From assembly GCF_006715865.1 (NCBI RefSeq), contig NZ_VFOA01000001.1:1116001-1180000 (forward strand): a stretch of 64,000 bases of DNA, given 5' to 3'. Position 1 is the stretch's first letter; each line of letters begins with the position of its first letter. The stretch comes from Cellulomonas sp. SLBN-39. GTDB lineage: Bacteria > Actinomycetota > Actinomycetes > Actinomycetales > Cellulomonadaceae. Shown one piece after another: positions 62,149-64,000 of the stretch. A program made the position numbers and the translations under genes. The notes below the pieces were generated by a model that did no database searches, was not told the origin of the DNA, and worked only from the letters and a program-made list of their open reading frames with translations.

Positions 62149-64000
62149 ATGTTCGACCAGGTCGACCCGTTCATCGGCACGGAGGCGACGAGCCTGCCGG
62201 CGCCGTCGGGCCTCGCCGCGACGTGGTGGTGGCCCAAGCCGCAGGTCGGCAACACGCACCCGGGGGCCACGTACCCGTTCGGGATGGTGTCGGCGTGCGC
62301 GTACTCGGGGGCGTACCCCACGGGGTACGGGCGGTACGACCTGTCGACGGAGGGCCTGCCGCCGGTGCTGCACGACCGGCAGGTGGCCAGCGGGTTCACG
62401 CACTTCCAGCAGTCGGGGACGGGCGCGATCCGCAAGTACTACAACTACTTCCGGGTCACGCCGATGCTGCGGCCGCTGGACGACCTGGGGCAGACGTGGG
62501 ACGTGCTGGAGGAGGAGGCGTCGCCCGGGTACTACGCGGCGACGCTGAGCTCGGGCATCCGCGCGGAGATCACGGTCGGCCCGAAGTCCGCGGTGCACCG
62601 GTACACGTTCCCCGCGCACCAGGACGCGCGCCTGGTCATCGACTTCTCGCTCGGCGGGCTCGACATCCCGTACGGGCGGACGGTGCCGCTGCGCGCGCAC
62701 CTGGGGTCGGTGGCGCCGGGGGTCGCGGAGGGCGAGATCGTCGTCGAGGGTGCGCCGCTGGCGGTGCACGTGGAGTGCGACGCCCCGCACTGGCGGCAGA
62801 TGCTCTGGTACGACCGTCGGCTGATGCCGGGCGGCACGCGCCTGGACTTCGACCGGATCCGCCCGACGACGCTGCGCCCGTTCGGGCTGATGTGGGCGGG
62901 GCCGACGGAGGCGGGGCAGACCGTCGAGCTGCGGTTCGGGTTCTCGTTGCGCGGGGTGGACCAGGCGCACCAGACCCTCGTGGCGGAGTGCGGCCCGGGG
63001 CCCGACACGTTCGACGCGCGCCGGCAGCGCACGGAGACGGTGTGGCGCCAGCACCTCGACAAGGTCGTCGTCGACACCCCGTCGTCGGAGAAGCGCACGG
63101 TCATGGCGACGGCGCTGTACCACTCGCTGATCAAGCCGTGCCTGGCGATGGACGAGTCGCCGTTCTGGCCGACGCCGGGGCCGTTCGCGTTCGACCTGTC
63201 GACGATGTGGGACATCTACCGCACGCACCTGCCGCTGATGACGGCGCTGGTGCCTGAGAGGTCCGTGGAGCTGGCGAACGCGCTGCTGCAGATCGCCGAG
63301 GAGGAGGGCAACTTCCCCATCGGGTACCGCATGGCGCGCGGCGCGGACCGGTTCTCCCGGCAGGGATCGGCGCTCGCGCACACCTTCCTGGCGGACCTGT
63401 GCGCCCTCGGGCTGCCGGGCGTCGACTGGGACTGGGCGCTGGTGCACATGCACAACGACCTGCGGCGCACGTACGGCGAGGACTTCCTGCTGCGCGGCAA
63501 GGCGCACCCGATCAGCCACACCCTCGACATCGCGTTCGGGTACTGGTGCACGGCCGTGGTCGCGGGGCGGGTGGGCGACCGCACGCTCGTCGACCAGTTC
63601 GGTCCGCTGGCGGCGCGCTGGGTCAACGCGTACGCGTCGGACGGGCTGCTCGCGGACTCGACGTTCTACGAGGGCGGCAAGTGGAACTACTCGTTCCGGC
63701 TGATGCACGACATGGCCGCCCGCATCGCGCTGACCGGCGGTGACGGACCGTTCGTCGACATGCTCGACCGGTTCTTCGGGTTCGGTGCCGACCCGGTGGT
63801 GCAGCCCGGCCTGGCGCCCGGGCTCGACGAGCTGACCGCCGGGTACGCCCTGGACCGGTTCGAGGGGCTGAACAACGAGCCCGACATGGAGGCCCCCTGG
63901 GCGTACATGTACGCCGGGCGGCCCGACCGGACCGCGCAGGTCGTCCACGACGTCGTCCAGCAGCAGTTCTCGACGGGCCGCGGCGGGCTGCCGGGCAACG
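62149..64000 (+). CDS. GH92 alpha-mannosidase, N-terminal 617 codons
   Basis: The frame is open from ATG 62149 to the window end. VDPFIGTEA, then QVGNTHPGATYPFGMV, form the GH92 N-terminal signature. QVASGFTHFQQSG, FSLGG and STMWDIYRTHLPLM are further family motifs, and YRMARGADRF and YEGGKWNYSFRL belong to the catalytic barrel. GH92 enzymes are Ca2+-dependent exo-alpha-mannosidases. No signal peptide is visible, so this one may be cytoplasmic. The GAGGAGGG site supports the start. The 3' end, with the remaining catalytic residues, is outside the window. Confidence 0.93.
   Translation, partial: MFDQVDPFIGTEATSLPAPSGLAATWWWPKPQVGNTHPGATYPFGMVSACAYSGAYPTGYGRYDLSTEGLPPVLHDRQVASGFTHFQQSGTGAIRKYYNYFRVTPMLRPLDDLGQTWDVLEEEASPGYYAATLSSGIRAEITVGPKSAVHRYTFPAHQDARLVIDFSLGGLDIPYGRTVPLRAHLGSVAPGVAEGEIVVEGAPLAVHVECDAPHWRQMLWYDRRLMPGGTRLDFDRIRPTTLRPFGLMWAGPTEAGQTVELRFGFSLRGVDQAHQTLVAECGPGPDTFDARRQRTETVWRQHLDKVVVDTPSSEKRTVMATALYHSLIKPCLAMDESPFWPTPGPFAFDLSTMWDIYRTHLPLMTALVPERSVELANALLQIAEEEGNFPIGYRMARGADRFSRQGSALAHTFLADLCALGLPGVDWDWALVHMHNDLRRTYGEDFLLRGKAHPISHTLDIAFGYWCTAVVAGRVGDRTLVDQFGPLAARWVNAYASDGLLADSTFYEGGKWNYSFRLMHDMAARIALTGGDGPFVDMLDRFFGFGADPVVQPGLAPGLDELTAGYALDRFEGLNNEPDMEAPWAYMYAGRPDRTAQVVHDVVQQQFSTGRGGLPGN

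Noticed and set aside
59290..63948. 1552-codon open frame on the minus strand
   Set aside because: It crosses the AraC regulator, the MFS gene and the GH92 gene in a nonsense phase; the plus-strand GH92 frame has clear family motifs.

Overview
The window is very GC-rich (mostly above 70% by eye). It has GTG/ATG starts, TAnnnT -10 boxes directly before leaderless starts, F420/FMN luciferase-like oxidoreductases, an actinobacterial-type EF-G2, a DtxR/IdeR-type iron box and LAxTG-type wall-sorting signals. Together these point to a Gram-positive actinobacterium. Three mannan/mannose glycosidases suggest a polysaccharide degrader, perhaps a Cellulomonas-like organism (inference; no rRNA or marker gene is present to prove it).

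Layout. 0-4.9 kb: end of an ABC-2 permease, an acyltransferase-like membrane protein, a divergent SDR/TetR pair and a GMC oxidoreductase. 5-8.5 kb: a toxin-antitoxin patch with AbiEi, a frameshifted AbiEii, a DUF1905 protein and HipBA behind an AT-rich operator-promoter. 8.5-14.8 kb: VanZ, an iron-regulated siderophore-interacting protein, a lipoprotein with a probable frameshift, and a Gfo/Idh-LLM-VIT1 run. 14.9-18.4 kb: a NarL-type two-component pair and a divergent quinone reductase/HxlR pair. 18.5-21.2 kb: an LLM oxidoreductase coupled to a trehalose-synthase-like amylase.

21.2-26.3 kb is the most interesting part. An orphan LuxR regulator is followed by three overlapping genes: a Cys-rich protein with an internal duplication, a HopA1-like candidate phospho-lyase, and a kinase fused to a LanC-like cyclase with a CCG zinc motif. 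This looks like a lanthipeptide-type modification system that matches no class I know: the lyase is split off, the kinase and cyclase are fused, and a PqqD-like domain is at the N-terminus.

26.3-40 kb: a wall-anchored protein with a Val-Asp-Pro repeat, an FKBP lipoprotein, EF-G2, a MazG-like hydrolase, an FtsX-type ABC exporter, a YciO-type protein, an unknown internally duplicated protein, a GH26 mannanase and a family 5 uracil-DNA glycosylase. 40-46.4 kb: two paralogous wall-anchored 5'-nucleotidases with the same promoter architecture, including a Pho-box-like GTTCAC element at identical spacing. 46.5-52.4 kb: DUF4184, two SDR/NAD-binding proteins, a repeat-bearing exported protein, a GH113 mannanase and a DapA-family aldolase. 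52.4-64 kb: a TM0106-type nuclease-helicase, a coiled-coil protein, a DUF2510-RDD membrane protein, an Rv0909-like small protein, a divergent NmrA-like/AraC pair, an MFS transporter and the start of a GH92 alpha-mannosidase that runs off the end.

Working together: GH26, GH113 and GH92 (with MFS and aldolase genes nearby) suggest use of mannan or mannosylated glycans. The two nucleotidases suggest phosphate or nucleotide scavenging at the wall. No rRNA, tRNA, CRISPR array, transposase or integrase was seen.
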